From contig NW_017265189.1 of assembly GCF_001638985.1 (NCBI RefSeq), positions 434,001 through 498,000 on the forward strand: a stretch of DNA of 64,000 nt, in the 5' to 3' direction. The DNA comes from Phycomyces blakesleeanus NRRL 1555(-). Lineage: Eukaryota > Mucoromycota > Mucoromycetes > Mucorales > Phycomycetaceae. Made by a program: the position numbers and the translations under genes. Positions 22,241 through 34,290 of the stretch are shown piece after piece (position 1 is the stretch's first letter; every line of letters begins with the position of its first letter). Under the pieces are notes generated by a model that was not told where the DNA came from, ran no database searches, and saw nothing but the letters and a program-made list of their open reading frames with translations.

Positions 22241-23513
22241 TTATTTTGAAAAGCACCAATCTGGTAAAGTGACTGCCAAATTCTCAGGAATGCTCACTTC
22301 TTTCTCATAAGGGATGCGCTTTTTCAAGCTTTCTGAATTTTTCTTCAAACGGATAACAGTAAGTTCATCAATAGTACTAATAAACGTCTGGAGCTGGTTT
22401 AAAGAATAAATAGTATTAATAAAGTATTATTATTTTCTTTAAAACATAAATAGATGTTTAACATTACCTCATCAGTTCTCCAGCTGGGATGATATGCCCG
22501 CACTTTGTTATCTCTATCTGACTTGCCATCAGACATCACGTCAATAGAAAGAATATTTCCGCAATCATATCGATTCATGCCCTCATGAATAGCCTCTGTG
22601 TATGTCTGATACGTGATAATACGACGGTCAAGAAGCTACCAAAGAGTATTGTATTAAAACATTAAATCAATAGTAAATTAACTTTATTTTAAAACTTACG
22701 GTCTTCTTTCTGTTGCGTCTTCTTCCAGCTTTATTTCTAGCCATAATCTTCTCTGCTGAGGTCCGGAAGACTCGCACTTGATTTTGGTAGTGATTCTTTA
22801 TTATATTCATAATGACACTCTTTGACACATTTGTGCAACATCTTTGAGGTCTCAGGTACTTGAAGAGAGCCAGTGCAAGTGTCTTGTTGTACTTGTTGCC
22901 ATATGTGCCAGTCATTGACCATGCTGATCTATTATTATTCTCAGCAACTTTGAGTGGGTCTGTGCTAACAAAGTTTGGTTTCTTGATGTAACTATTGATA
23001 AGTTGCTATAAAAACAGTACTAGATATATTAATCAGTAATGTTATTATTATCAATTTACTTACAGAAATCAAGGGATGATGTTTTGCTCCAAGGTCAAGA
23101 TCATCATCCATGGAAGACGAAGAATCTGCTGGTACAGCAGAAGGCATCACGGAATTTTGGCTGGTCATTGCCTTTTTTATTTCAGCATTTTCAGTCATGA
23201 CCTGAAGGACCGAGTTCTTCAAAAATTCATTTGTCTTGTTGGACAAATCCAGGCCATTCTTCAAATGAGTTATTGCATCAGTCACTCCTTTTGCATTTTC
23301 TTGCAAGGATTGCATCGACACATTGTTGGCTGCCAACAAGGTAAGGACGTGATCCATTGGGGTCACAGTGACTTGAACTTCAGGGGCTGTATCAACTGCT
23401 ACTTCTGGAGTTAGTGTATCAATTGGAGCAACAACACCTGCAATTGTGCTATTAAGAACAGCATTCATGCATAGGTTGGGTCGGCAGGGAGCAGTAGGAA
23501 TACGCTTTGTCAT
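22241..23513 (-). CDS. CACTA family-1 ORF2 of element 3, intact
   Basis: Exons 23064-23513, 22700-23005, 22468-22635 and 22241-22393 join to 1077 nt, a 358-residue protein with no stop. Exon 2 is 306 nt, as in elements 1, 7 and 8. The N-terminal 150 residues are Pro/Val/Ala-rich, then helix-forming with heptad-like leucines (DAITHLKNGLDLSNKTNEFL). The exon 2 product ends in a basic run (AGRRRNRKKT), a likely nuclear-localisation signal. Exon 3 ends in HPSWRTDE and exon 4 in LPDWCF. It is convergent with the transposase (207 bp apart). Conservation of length, exon phase and end motifs across five copies argues for a selected role, probably DNA binding or regulation of transposition; no known domain is recognised. 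Confidence 0.75.
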
Positions 23514-24189
23514 TTTCTGTTAATAAAATAAATATTAATAATTTTCAACTAATATTGTACAATTCACTACACTTGTTATATCATTGTTGTAGTGGTTGAA
23601 GTTGAAGAAGTTTTTAAGAGGAAGAATTCAAGATTTGAAATTAGGAACGAAGATTTGTGAGAACTTGTGTAGGTTTTGTTTATTGAGAAAGATTTTGTAT
23701 CAAAGTTTGACGAGGTTCCTACACTGAACTACTACTGCTATTTATATTGTTTTGGATTGGGAAAATTATATGACTGGGGTCAGGTAATCGATCCTATCTG
23801 AGCCTTAATCAGAGCAACGTGATCTTGGAATAATTAATGTATGATTAATTATATAAATGTGTGTAGTCCCAATGAAGTATTAACATCGAAAGTAAATGTG
23901 TTTATGAGTTATAATTATGCTTATAATAATCCACTGATGTATCCCATATTATGGTGATATCATCATATGAAATATAATCACTATCATGCATGCTAAACCT
24001 GTGTGTTAAATAATAAAGTAATCGGTAGACACCTTTGACTGGAATAGCTGAGGCCTTGTATTATTTCCTTCAGACTTATTCTCAATTACAGCAGTAGTCA
24101 ATACTCATTTACAACAATCATATTTAAAATTCACATACTAGTAAAGAGGATAAGTGGTGCAGATTAACTCTCTACATTTCATTTGATAT

Positions 24190-25000
24190 TTAAGCACATC
24201 TCCTAACCGCTTGATCCACATTTAGACAACTTCTTTTCTAACTCAATGAGGCACAAAGTAGTATTTCAAGATGACGGTGGTCATCTTCTTTTGGAGTATT
24301 ACTTTTTACAGCCCGCATTTTGTCAGGGTCAAACTGGATTTTAAGACAAGTCTTTTTTTTTCTTTTTTTTCTTTTAACAACATTTATTATTGATATTTTC
24401 TTTGTTTCTCTTTTGCTTATGTTTTTACAATTTCACTTATAATTTTTTCTTTCTTTTATAGCTCAATACCAAATATGTGTCTCTTTGTTTGGCTATACTC
24501 TGTCTGATATATCAAGGTAAGATATCATTCTCTTACAGATCTTTGTTACTCATCATATTGTTTGTCTAGCCATTGCTACTCATTTCCATTGAGTCTCATC
24601 ATCTCTTAATCGAACATGATAGTAAGTTTTTTTCTTAAAAAAAATTCAAATTATTCTTTTGTCTTCCTCATAGATATATATTTATTTTTATTATGATTTA
24701 TTAGTTATGTCTAATATTATGCACAAAGACGTATAATCAGTAATATTTGGTAAGTTAACTACAATATATTTAATAAATACGCCTTTACTACGCACAATAT
24801 TAATAATTATTCATTTTTAGAATGTATCTCTATTCAAAGACTACTGGTATTGTCTTGATAATTCTGAAGAACATGTTTATATCAAGTTTATGTCAAGTCT
24901 TCTCCACCTTGTAAGTATTTATGAAGAAATTTCAATTTAAATCATTTACTAATTCTTCTTTTCTATTAATCATTTTTTAATAGCATTCCCGCTATTAAAG
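24190..25000 (+). pseudogene. orf3-like micro-exon region of element 3
   Basis: After a long pyrimidine-rich stretch (24340-24460), candidate exons of about 30-65 nt are bounded by AG and GTAAG near 24462-24521, 24544-24572, 24577-24627 and 24674-24740. The position and layout match orf3 of element 8, divergent from ORF2. No continuous frame could be assembled, so this copy is treated as decayed or as non-coding RNA. Confidence 0.35.
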
Positions 25001-25744
25001 TATGTATTCCATGTCTACTCCCGGAAGGCTTTAAATTATATATAGCGAGCAAGAAGTATTAGCGATTATAATAGCTATAGTATCAAAACTGTCGCGAAAT
25101 TAGGATTTTTATCTAGAAAAGATTTTCCTATCAAATAAAACAAAATTGAACAAAAAATGTATAACCCAATGTTTTTCCAAAAAATAAATAAATAAAAGTA
25201 AAATAAATAAACAAACCAAAGAGGCTTGTTTATAAAAATCTACCCATGCTTTGTTTCTCTTTTCCATTGTAAAAAAACCTAGTTTCATTGCTTTTGTGTG
25301 TATAAAAAACCTAGTTTCATCACTTTGAGCATGTATAAAAAACCAACTATCATCATTTCTTTATATTGTAAAAAACCTACAATCATCTCTTTGATAGTTT
25401 TTAAAGCATTTCTGCAGCCAATAAAAAAACCCGGTAAAAATAATAATATGGGACGCTAGCTCTTTATAGACCTCAAAATATAACACATAAAGAGGTAGAC
25501 TCGATAGGAGTAAAGCGTAACTACAATATTTATTCAGTTTCCATAGTTTGCAGACTGACAATCGTTCTACATTGGGTTTTCGTGTACCCGTTGTTATGAT
25601 GATACGCATCAGCACCATAGATGATATCGTACCATTGCTCAAAATGATATATCACAAAAATTGTGATGATATCGGCTCAATCATCTACATTTTTGGTACA
25701 TTTGATCCAGATGAAATTACCCTATTTTTCCAGTGTAAAGCTAT

Positions 25745-25987
25745 AATTAGTAGACAATTTTTTTTTCAAAGTAAGAGAAACAGTCTAATAACTTTTTCAG
25801 GGTGTACGGCTTTTTCAAACACTGTTTTTTATTTTCCCACCTTTTTTTGTTTTTCTCTACTCTTTAATAATATTAATAAAAATAACACTCTTTTAATCCT
25901 ACTATGTTTCACTTTAGGCACCCTTAATATATACATATGATGCAGATGTCTTTTATTATACAAAAGGTACTTTACCATTAAATATAT
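25745..25987 (+). mobile_element. CACTA relic, element 5, left piece
   Basis: Between the right end of element 3 and the left end of element 4 lies a pyrimidine-rich stretch, then AG near 25918, a short exon-like piece and GTACTTTACC. If element 4 is removed, this continues at 30872 with an intron-like sequence ending GGTGCAG. It is read as the orf3-type region of an older family-1 element. Confidence 0.3.
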
Positions 25988-26318
25988 CACTACGGGAAAA
26001 AATGGTGGTTTTTTGCTTTTGTGACTATGTTTTCGGCCTATAATAATTAAAAAATCACTAAAAACCCAATTTGAAACTAGAAAATCTCTGTTTTTTGAAA
26101 AGGTTGACAAAAAGCAAATTGACCACCTAAAATTAAATCTCCTGATAGACAAAAGTAAGCTTTAACTACAGACTTTACATTTTTAGTAAATGTAGATTGC
26201 ATTTGATGACTATTAAAAGTCAGAAGAAAAAGAGAAGAAAATATCTAAACTTTCTGCTGAGAAAATAAAATATGTTAAGACAATTTGAAAAAAAAATGTA
26301 TTACAAAAAAAAAAAAAA

Positions 26319-26384
26319 TTATAGGTCTGCAAGAGAACCAAGTGATAATTTTGGGCCGCGGTTAAGCTCTGGCCACACTATGTA

Positions 26385-26417
<33 letters not shown>

Positions 26418-29264
26418 ATTTATAGTCGCGTCCGACTTCACCAAACCAACCAATTCTTTGACACCTGCCAGGTGAACTACCTTTGGCTTCATTTGCCCAT
26501 TGTTAACAACTGGTATACCATTTACCAAACGGACTGCCGCAATCTCTACAAGAGCAAGCGGCCACCTCTTCTTGTTGAGCTTGTGCTCAAAGAAGACAAC
26601 AACTTTTCTGAAGAAATCCTTGTAAACCGGGGAGTATGCAGAATTTATGTTGCGGTTTTCATCAACCTGAATCTGTAATCTGATGTTATGTGCCTCCCTT
26701 ACACAATTTTGGTCGAGTGCAGAGTCAATCACACAACCATTGACAAATGCCTTGCGGCTAGTTTGTATAGCTGCTTCAATCATACTACACTCTTCCCCCT
26801 TTGATTCGTAGAAGTCTTCAAGAAGTTTCGAAAGACAAGAAATGCCTTCAAAACTATCTTGGATCGTTCTATTCCTCAAAGGCCCCCAGAACTCAATATC
26901 AGACCCAGCACCAACACGCTCACCCTCATCTGTCAACGGCCAACCAGCAGTGGAATCTTCATATTGTAAGTGTCGTGCTGTTCTTGCTTCTGTAATCATG
27001 ACAGTGGCTCCGGCCTCTGCTTGTCGTATTTGTGCTAAGCCAAGCATGATATTGCCAGCGTTAACATTTATAGCAGAATTACTCTTGATAGCCCTTGAGT
27101 ATTCACCGATTGCCCGTTCCACGGATCTGGCGCTATATGCATGAGGTGGGCCGTATGCGTCAATCATGAGAGGATAGTGCTGAAGAAGATGCTGGTTTAT
27201 AGTGAAAATATTGATTTTGATTTTTCCACTTGTAAGCAGCGATTCCAGGTACATGTTCCATATTTCAAGTTTACTGAAGAAAAATAGTTAGAATAAATAA
27301 TAGAATAACACATAGCTTTTACTAAAATATACCTTTTGATAGAGGTTTGTTTCTCTGCTGATAACTCCCAGCTCATGAGTAGGTTACATGCTTGAACCAA
27401 GCCAAGTAACGCGTTCCGGGCAGTTGCATCTCCAATACGCTCTGCCACCAGCGTAGGGATGATGAACAGAAGAAAGTCTGCCCAATCGACGGCCTTGAAC
27501 AACCTGGGGTTCTTGTATACATCCCTCCAATTGCCATGGAAGGATGTAGGGATGGTATTTCTTGTTTTGTACATTGCTGTACCGATCTCCTTCCGAACAC
27601 CAGAAGAAAGAGCAAAACAATGGTCTGTTCCATAGGTACCAGAAACCAAACCCCAGATCTGCTTGCTTATTCCATGGCAAAGTCCATGCATCTCATCGAG
27701 GGCAAAAAACAATGGTCCAGAGAATACCTTCAATGTTGCCAGGGGGGATTGTCCGTTTAACCCTTTGCGGCTGGATGCACTGGCCTGGGAAAAATTCTGG
27801 AAACTTTCCAGCGTACGGATATTGATGCTGGGCAAAGTTCTGAAGTATTGTCCGTGCTTGGGACATTGGCCGACAACATGACAGATACGGCAACCGTCTT
27901 TGCTCATATGTCCAGAATGACATGCCAACTTTGCTAAGGCGGGAATGTCACCAGTGACCATTAAGACATGTACCTTGGCACGAATGGTCTCGTTTGGTGT
28001 CTTGACGACCATCCCTTCGCTCTCCAACACCAGGAGCTCTTTCATCGTTGGTTCCATGAACGACCAGAAATTGGCAGGTGCACCTGGACCTGGGATCATT
28101 GCGATCTGGAGCATTCTGCTTCTCTCATACCGGACCATGGGATTCAGGTTAAGAATGGTGGCATGGAGGATCGTTACAGAACCAGGAACATTGTGTGGCG
28201 TGAATCCATCAACAGACAACGAAATTGCAATGTCATCTTTTCCGGAAAACAGATGTTTTACTTGCTGGTAAACCTGGCCATCAAACACATCGGTTTTACT
28301 TCCATCCGAGCTTGGCTCATGATTATGGCGGTAATGCATATCTGCTCTTGTATTCTCGTTGGCTAACGCAAGAGCCAGTTGTCTCGCCAATGGAAGCTGT
28401 ATCATCGTGGCAGCAGCAACCAGATCACCACCCTCGGTTTCTCCACGTCTTGTTTTGTACCAGCTTTGTCCACAGTTGGAGCACTCAGTCTGGGATGGAC
28501 TGGTAAAGAGCATACATCCCCTCTGACAGATATCATGGACTGTCTCTTCAACACCCGAGAAACGCTTCAAAAGCTTTTTGCCAAGATGGGGAGTACATGC
28601 TCTGTATGTAATACAAGTTGACGTTTCCAAAATGCTGTTGAAATGCTTGACTATCATTTCATGGGCATTGCGGGAGATACCAAAATCCTTAATGATCTTG
28701 AGAAACTCAAGGTTCTTTGCATCGTCTTTGTCAGAGGTAGGTGCAGGCTGACTGAAGTCAAAAACCAAAGGAGATGTTTCGTTTTCAATGATATCCATGT
28801 CGTTGCCAAGTTCCGCATCATACTTTAACAAGGTAAATAATAATTAGCATTATATAATAAGACATATATATATATCTTACCATAGACTCATCATTGTCAT
28901 CATTACTGAAGATATTCATAATTGGATCATCGTTATCTTCGCTGTTGAGTGTATCCATGATCTGATCTTCGATTGCATCAGCACGTTCTCTGCTTGTTTA
29001 TGAAGGTAACAATATAATTAATTACACTTTCTAATAGTATGTATGTGATTTGTAGTCTTACTCAATAGTGTCGTTCGAGACAGTGTTCAAAACAACACTG
29101 ACTTGTCCAGGAACAGGCGTGGTCTGTGAAGTCTGGATATCATTATGTCTTCTATGACGGTTCTTAAAGCATTGAGCTCTACAACTCTTGGCTTTTTTTA
29201 AATTGGTGTGGCGCTCTTTGCATTGATTGCATTGGTAACTATCAAGGATTGAATTTGAAGACAT
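26319..29264 (-). CDS. CACTA tnp2-like transposase of element 4, intact (919 residues)
   Basis: Exons 29062-29264, 28881-28992, 27333-28822 and 26319-27273 join to 2760 nt without a stop. Exon 1 has a Cys/His-rich zinc motif (SYQCNQCKERH, CRAQCF). An acidic segment follows, then CQRGCMLF...CSNCGQSWY, a second zinc module. The DDE core shows SLSVDGFTPH (first Asp), IAMIPGPGAP, TGDIPALAKLACHSG (second Asp), CRICHVVGQCPKHG, then DEMHGLCHGISKQIW. These are landmarks of the tnp2 family of CACTA transposases, which cut at CACT ends in the nucleus. The C-terminus includes a poly-Thr tract encoded by a trinucleotide repeat at 26386-26416. It is divergent from ORF2, 246 bp away. The last exon boundaries are my own reading. 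Confidence 0.85.
26386..26416 (+). repeat. (GTT)n microsatellite inside the element 4 transposase
   Basis: About ten GTT units lie in frame and encode a run of threonines on the minus strand near the protein's C-terminus. Similar in-frame trinucleotide repeats occur in the MULE gene and in element 7. Confidence 0.9.
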
Positions 29265-29510
29265 TTTTTAGGTTGGAAATAAACACTTAAGAATAAAGGT
29301 ATGAATATTGATAATTCCTTTTAAATAATATGCCTTTATACTTAATAGCGTTGAGATTTGTATAGACTTAATGACTACAAGTAGGCAATGACATAGATGA
29401 TACAAATATAAACTCAGGAACAGAAGCTAAAACATTGCGTAATAGCTGTTATTAGAACTACAGTAGCCCAATAATAATATTGGTTGGACCAATAGATTAA
29501 ACTCATTTAT

Positions 29511-30255
29511 ATGAAACTAATAATAGACAATAGAAAATTTTTTCGGCCTTTATCTTTCTTTCACAACAATCCTTTTTCTCAGGTAAACCAAACTCTCAAC
29601 ATGAATAACACAGATAACAATTCCATCTCTTTGCTACACGCCATGTACAATGAGATACTATCTTTGAAGGCAGGCCAAGAAAAGGCCAAACTTGAAATGA
29701 AGGCACAGATTGAAGAGTTGAAGCTCGAAATGAAGACGAGCATCAAAGATTTGAATTTGGAGATTACTGTTCTCCAGAGCCAACTGGAGAATAGAAACAT
29801 TTCCAACCAACACACTTCGCCTTCTGTCTCTGCCATTGTAAGACAAAAAATAAAACGAGTTGAATATATATTAATATGTCATTTAATAGTCTAGTGCTAA
29901 TACCATCTGCAAACCGGTGAGCATATTCCGTGAAATAACTTTAAAGCATATCTTCAAGATGATAAGTGAAGACCTTGGCATTGAAGTAACAAGTAACGAA
30001 AAGGCCACACTCAATATGTGTACAAAGCTTATATGTGATGATATGGCTGCCCATCCTTCAGTGATTGCTCTTGGTCCTAATCCTAGCTGGGGGTCTATAC
30101 CAGTAGCACTTAAGAAAGAAATGTGTGCCAGGCACGCAAATATAATGAAGGATTCTGGTATAGACTTCACTAGATGTCTCGGAAACTGGGCATCAACTGC
30201 AAGAGTTGCACATCTCTGGAGGGACCGCCATAAAAGATTACAGTCTCGTAAGTAA
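29511..30255 (+). CDS. CACTA family-2 ORF2 of element 4, intact (230 residues)
   Basis: Exons 29511-29837 and 29890-30255 join in frame (109 and 122 codons). The N-terminus (LIIDNR, NPFSQVNQTL) and internal MNN at 29601 are both conserved in element 2, so either ATG could be the start. A coiled coil spans about residues 52-100 with heptads of Leu and Ile (KLEMKAQIEELKLEMKTSIK). The C-terminal half has a compact Trp-containing domain (HIFKMISEDLGIEV, NPSWGSIPVALKKEM, DSGIDFTRCLGNWASTARV) and a basic end. I do not recognise the domain. The head-to-head position with the transposase and its presence in two copies suggest an accessory transposition protein. Confidence 0.75.
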
Positions 30256-30309
30256 TCCGGTGTAGTGGAATTGAATAGGATATTTTACTATGAAAACCTA
30301 GAATATTAA

Positions 30310-30720
30310 ATAGTAAATAGCCAATAAAATGTATCTATAGATTTTTTTTATGCTTTAACAGCCAATAAAATAAACAATATTATTTATTTTTCTGTCATAA
30401 TAACCAGTAAAATGAGCAATATGATTTTTTTTCTGTCATAACAACTAATAAAAATGATTAATAAAAATGATCTTCTATTGTAATAACCAATAAAAATTTG
30501 TATTTATTAAAATGATCAAACACTTACATGTATATTATCCAATAAAAAACTGTTTTCATAAAAGTAACATTAAAAAAAAATTACTAGTGTCCAATAGAAT
30601 TCCTTTCTAAGCTAAAATATTAAAGTAATAAATGACATTTAAGAGAGTACCCAATAAAAGTAATCGATTATATAATATACTTTATACAATAAAGAATGAA
30701 ACGCTGTCCAATAGAAGAGT
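30310..30720 (+). repeat. Subterminal repeats of element 4 (CCAATAAAA)
   Basis: Five exact CCAATAAAA copies and four variants (such as CCAGTAAAA and CCAATAGAA) are spaced about 40-60 bp apart between ORF2 and the right terminus. It is the reverse complement of the TTTTATTGG motif at the matching end of element 2, so it is conserved within the family. Confidence 0.7.
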
Positions 30721-30871
30721 CAACAAAGGAGAATCAGAAAGCGGAGATCCGTAATATGTATTTAAACTCCAGGGGGGCAAAGTGGATATTTGGCAAAAAA
30801 CCGCCACAAAGCCGCCTTGTCAAACCGCCATAAAGCAGCTATAAAACCCCACTTTTTTTCCCGTAGTATAT

Positions 30872-31999
30872 CATTATTTTACTAACTATAAATTATTTTA
30901 AATAGCCATTATATATATTTCTCTGATATAACTGGTGCAGACAAAAAAAACAAAAACATATTGGTGGCATGTATATATATATCTATATCAGCAGCTTCTT
31001 TCCAGTATTAAAAACAATATCTAACATCTACTTTAAATATAGTTCACTCTTGCTTTACATATGGTCAGTAAAAACATATCATTTAAAGAATATAAGGGTA
31101 TGTGTTATTCATTTTATTATTGTATTATTTTTATTTTGTTTTGTTTTTTTATATCAGCATTCTCACTCTCCTTTTTTACAGTTGAAATGGTTCTTCACAT
31201 TCTTATATGACTGGTACTCAAGGATAAGACATGTTCCTTTAGTAAATATGTATGTATATGTTTTATATTCCATTCTTTGTAATATATACTTGAATGACGC
31301 ATTGGCTCGTAGCTTTTAATAATATAAATCTGTGTTTTATTCCATTATTAACAAATTATTCTAGCAGTATGTAAATATGTTTCTACTCCCTTTAATCAAA
31401 TACCTTCAGTAAGCATATATACTCACTACCCGAGTTTATTAATTCAAAAAATTCTGAAACAAAATTTATAAGTATAGTATAAAAGATTAGTGTATTAAAT
31501 AGTAATACTATATAGAATTCTTATTATTGTCAAAAAAAAAGCTTTTTTTATCCAAAATAAAAACAAATAAAAAAATCATTTTTCAAAACAAAACAATATC
31601 CAATTGAGAGACTCGTGCTTAGCATTTGCAGCTATGAGAATTTTTCTTCGATTCATTTAGCCAGTAAACATTAAAGAAGTACACTGTTATTATGCCTGTT
31701 GTTACAAAAACAAGGCCTACATCAAATTACAGATGTAATCAGTAGTAGATAATATATTGTTCTGTATTTGGAATAGTCTATATAATTGATCTCTGAGAAC
31801 AGTTGATACACAGACATTATACCTAAACTCTCGGTTTTTATTTTTGGAATAACATAATATTCAATTATATTTGACATTTTATTCAACAACTTGTCAATTA
31901 TGATTTCCTTAATATTTACGAGTAATTCGTTTTTATATGACAAAATATCCCAATAATCAAGACCTATTATTATAATAATTCCCAATGATTTTTGCAGTA
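30872..31999 (+). mobile_element. CACTA relic, element 5, right piece with degenerate terminus
   Basis: It has alternating candidate micro-exons and GT-AG introns between 30960 and 31320, then AT-rich DNA. It ends TTTTTGCAGTA at 31999, one base from the CAGTG terminus of element 6, exactly where the minisatellite begins. The 31722-32066 minus ORF runs across this border and is not a gene. Assignment is by layout only. Confidence 0.35.
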
Positions 32000-32695
32000 T
32001 AATCTGATATATATATATAAGTGGATGACAGCCAATCTGATATATGTATAAGTAGATAACAGCCAATCTGATATATATATAAGTAGATAACAGCCAATCT
32101 TATATATATATAAGCTGATAACAGCCATTCTGATATATATATAAGTGAACAACAGCCAATCTGATATATACATAAACTGATAATAGCTGATCTTGTATAT
32201 ATATAAGTGAATTACAGCTAATCTAGTAAATATATAAGTAAATGACAGTCAATCTAGTATATATATAATCTAATCAGAGTCAATCTAAAATATGTATAAG
32301 TAGATAACAGTCCATCTGGTATATATATAAGTGGGTAATAGTTTATCTGATATATGAATAAGTAGATCACAGCCAATCTAATATATATATAAGTGAAGCA
32401 CAGCCAATCTGATATATATAAGTGGAGCACACCCAATCTCATATATATATATAAGTGGATAAAAGTCAATCTCATACATATATAATCTGACAACAGTAAA
32501 TATACTATATATATAAGCTATTGATAACTGATATACTATATATATAAGCTATTAATATCTAGTTGGCACTATATAAATAAATAATAGTTGATATAATATA
32601 TATAAAGATCAATAACAATAGATCTGATATATATAGACTAATAATAATTACTTTCATATATATATAAAACAATAATAGTAGATCTTGTAGTGATC
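32000..32695 (+). repeat. 31-bp minisatellite, first block
   Basis: Units read like CTGATATATATATAAGTNNA plus about 11 bp ending in CAAT. This block is the most diverged and is cut by solo LTR copy 3. ORFs here repeat an IYIYQI-type peptide every 31 codons and are artefacts of the array. Confidence 0.85.
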
Positions 32696-33229
32696 CAGAC
32701 ACTTGGATGTTGGATTTATCACATATAAGAATATATTCATATTGGGATAGCATAGTAGCTATCATCTTTTCAGTATAAAATATATATAAACGATTAAGTA
32801 ATCAGCCCAATAATTATTATAGTTAGTACTGTAGATAATATCTTAAAGATTGTTAAGATAATTATATCATACTACCTGATAAACTGTGTCAGATCAATAT
32901 GAAACTAATTTAGTAAGAAGTCCTAAAGCTCTAGTATAAAAGAGAAAAGAATAGCTAAGAGCTAAAGAAATACAATTTATGACTTGATGTCATAATTGTA
33001 ACATCGACACTAGTTAATTAGTAAATACACTCTAATAACCAAATATAGTAAAGGAAGAAAGCCTTAAGAAACTAAGACATAATGACAAGAGCAGATTATG
33101 TTTTTTCATAAAAAGGGACACTTTTTTATTTATGAATAAAGATAACTTATATACAGTCTCAAAGTATTTTTATACATCTCTATTATCAAATATTTTATTT
33201 TTCTATTGTTTCATATCTCAAATATCACA
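32696..33229 (+). mobile_element. Solo LTR, copy 3 (534 bp)
   Basis: It starts TGTAGTGATCC and ends AATATCACA. The 5-bp duplication gatct is at 32691-32695 and 33230-33234. It is inserted in the minisatellite and is slightly shorter than copies 1 and 2. Confidence 0.9.
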
Positions 33230-34188
33230 GATCTGATATATATATATATAGACTGATAATAATAAATCTGATATGTATGTAGATTAATAAGAGTCAATTT
33301 GTACTATATATAAATTTATCACATCCAATTTACTACTTATATAAGTTAATAAAATATAATAAATAATCAATATTAGTCTATAACATCTTATCTATCTCAT
33401 TATATATATTCACATTTATTAATATTCAAGTTATATCTGATCATCTCCTTAAATACAAGTTATATACTCTAATCATATTTAATCTTTAATTTTATATATA
33501 TTCACAACTCTTTTATAATCTTTATATTTATATGTATAATATATAAATACATCAAAATTATAATAAATATTAATAAGTTGACTTATTTATATATTTTTTT
33601 ATTGATCTACATAATAATATTTTGATTTTTATAAGAAAATTAGTAAAAAAATATGAAAATTAATTTTTATTAATTCTGTATTTGCTCTTTACATATTTTG
33701 ATACTTTTATATTATACTACTAAATTTTCTTTATATAGCAAAAAAAATTAAAAAATTATTACTTAGTAAGAATTTGAACTTTCATTAGAAGAGATATATT
33801 TAATTATTGTCGGAACGGCTTTTTGATAGTTTAAGATTAAATGTTTTTCCATGCCAAGCTTTTACATAGTTACTATTTATATAACCTATCTTCCCACACT
33901 AAAAATGCCAAGATTTCTCACGCTAATTATATTCAGACTAACTAAAAAAGGAAATTTTTCTGGAAAAAAGCTATTCTTTAGCATTTTTTCTCACGAATTC
34001 AGCTGTATTGTTTACGTAGATCATTTATGCAAGATTATGCATGATTATGCATGTTATATAACAAGTATAGCCATAATTTACTAATTTTTTTCAGTAATAC
34101 ATTTGTATTATTTATGTTATGCAAATATGCATAATGACATATGTTATACAAACTTTCTTTTGTTATATCTTTTATATGTGTTTCTATA

Positions 34189-34290
34189 CAACTATGCAAG
34201 ATTATGCAAGATTATGCAAAATTATGCAAAATTATGTAAAATTATGCAAGATTATACAAGATTATGCAAAATTATGCAAGATTATGTAAG
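34189..34290 (+). repeat. 10-bp tandem repeat TATGCAAGAT in the macrosatellite spacer
   Basis: About ten units of TATGCAAGAT with variants (AAAAT, TACAAGAT) directly precede the minisatellite. The same run recurs in the other units near 50948-51046 and 53579-53677. Confidence 0.9.

Larger units (their letters stand above)
18421..25744 (+). mobile_element. CACTA family-1 element 3 (7324 bp)
   Basis: The left end begins CACTGGAAAAATAGGG. The first 26 bp (18421-18446) are perfectly repeated, inverted, at 25719-25744. It contains the three-unit family-1 layout. The flanks do not match (atc at 18418-18420, taa at 25745-25747), unlike the 3-bp duplications of elements 4, 6, 7 and 8. 18447-19002 and 25000-25700 are non-coding. 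Short decayed ORFs near 25361-25940 show no motif. Confidence 0.85.
25988..30868 (-). mobile_element. CACTA family-2 element 4 (4881 bp)
   Basis: The left terminus is CACTACGGGAAAAAATGG and the right terminus, reverse-complemented, is TACTACGGGAAAAAAAGT. The first base of the right end is changed from C, so the repeat is imperfect. The target duplication is tat at 25985-25987 and 30869-30871. It contains a minus-strand transposase and a divergent plus-strand ORF2. Near the right end a GC-richer patch (30760-30850) repeats AACCGCC-like units. Both genes are open throughout. Confidence 0.9.

Noticed and set aside
33851..34084. 77-codon ORF with identical product at 33851, 50608 and 53239
   Set aside because: It lies in the macrosatellite spacer and its identity follows from unit duplication. 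The one substitution I noticed is synonymous, which is not enough to show selection.
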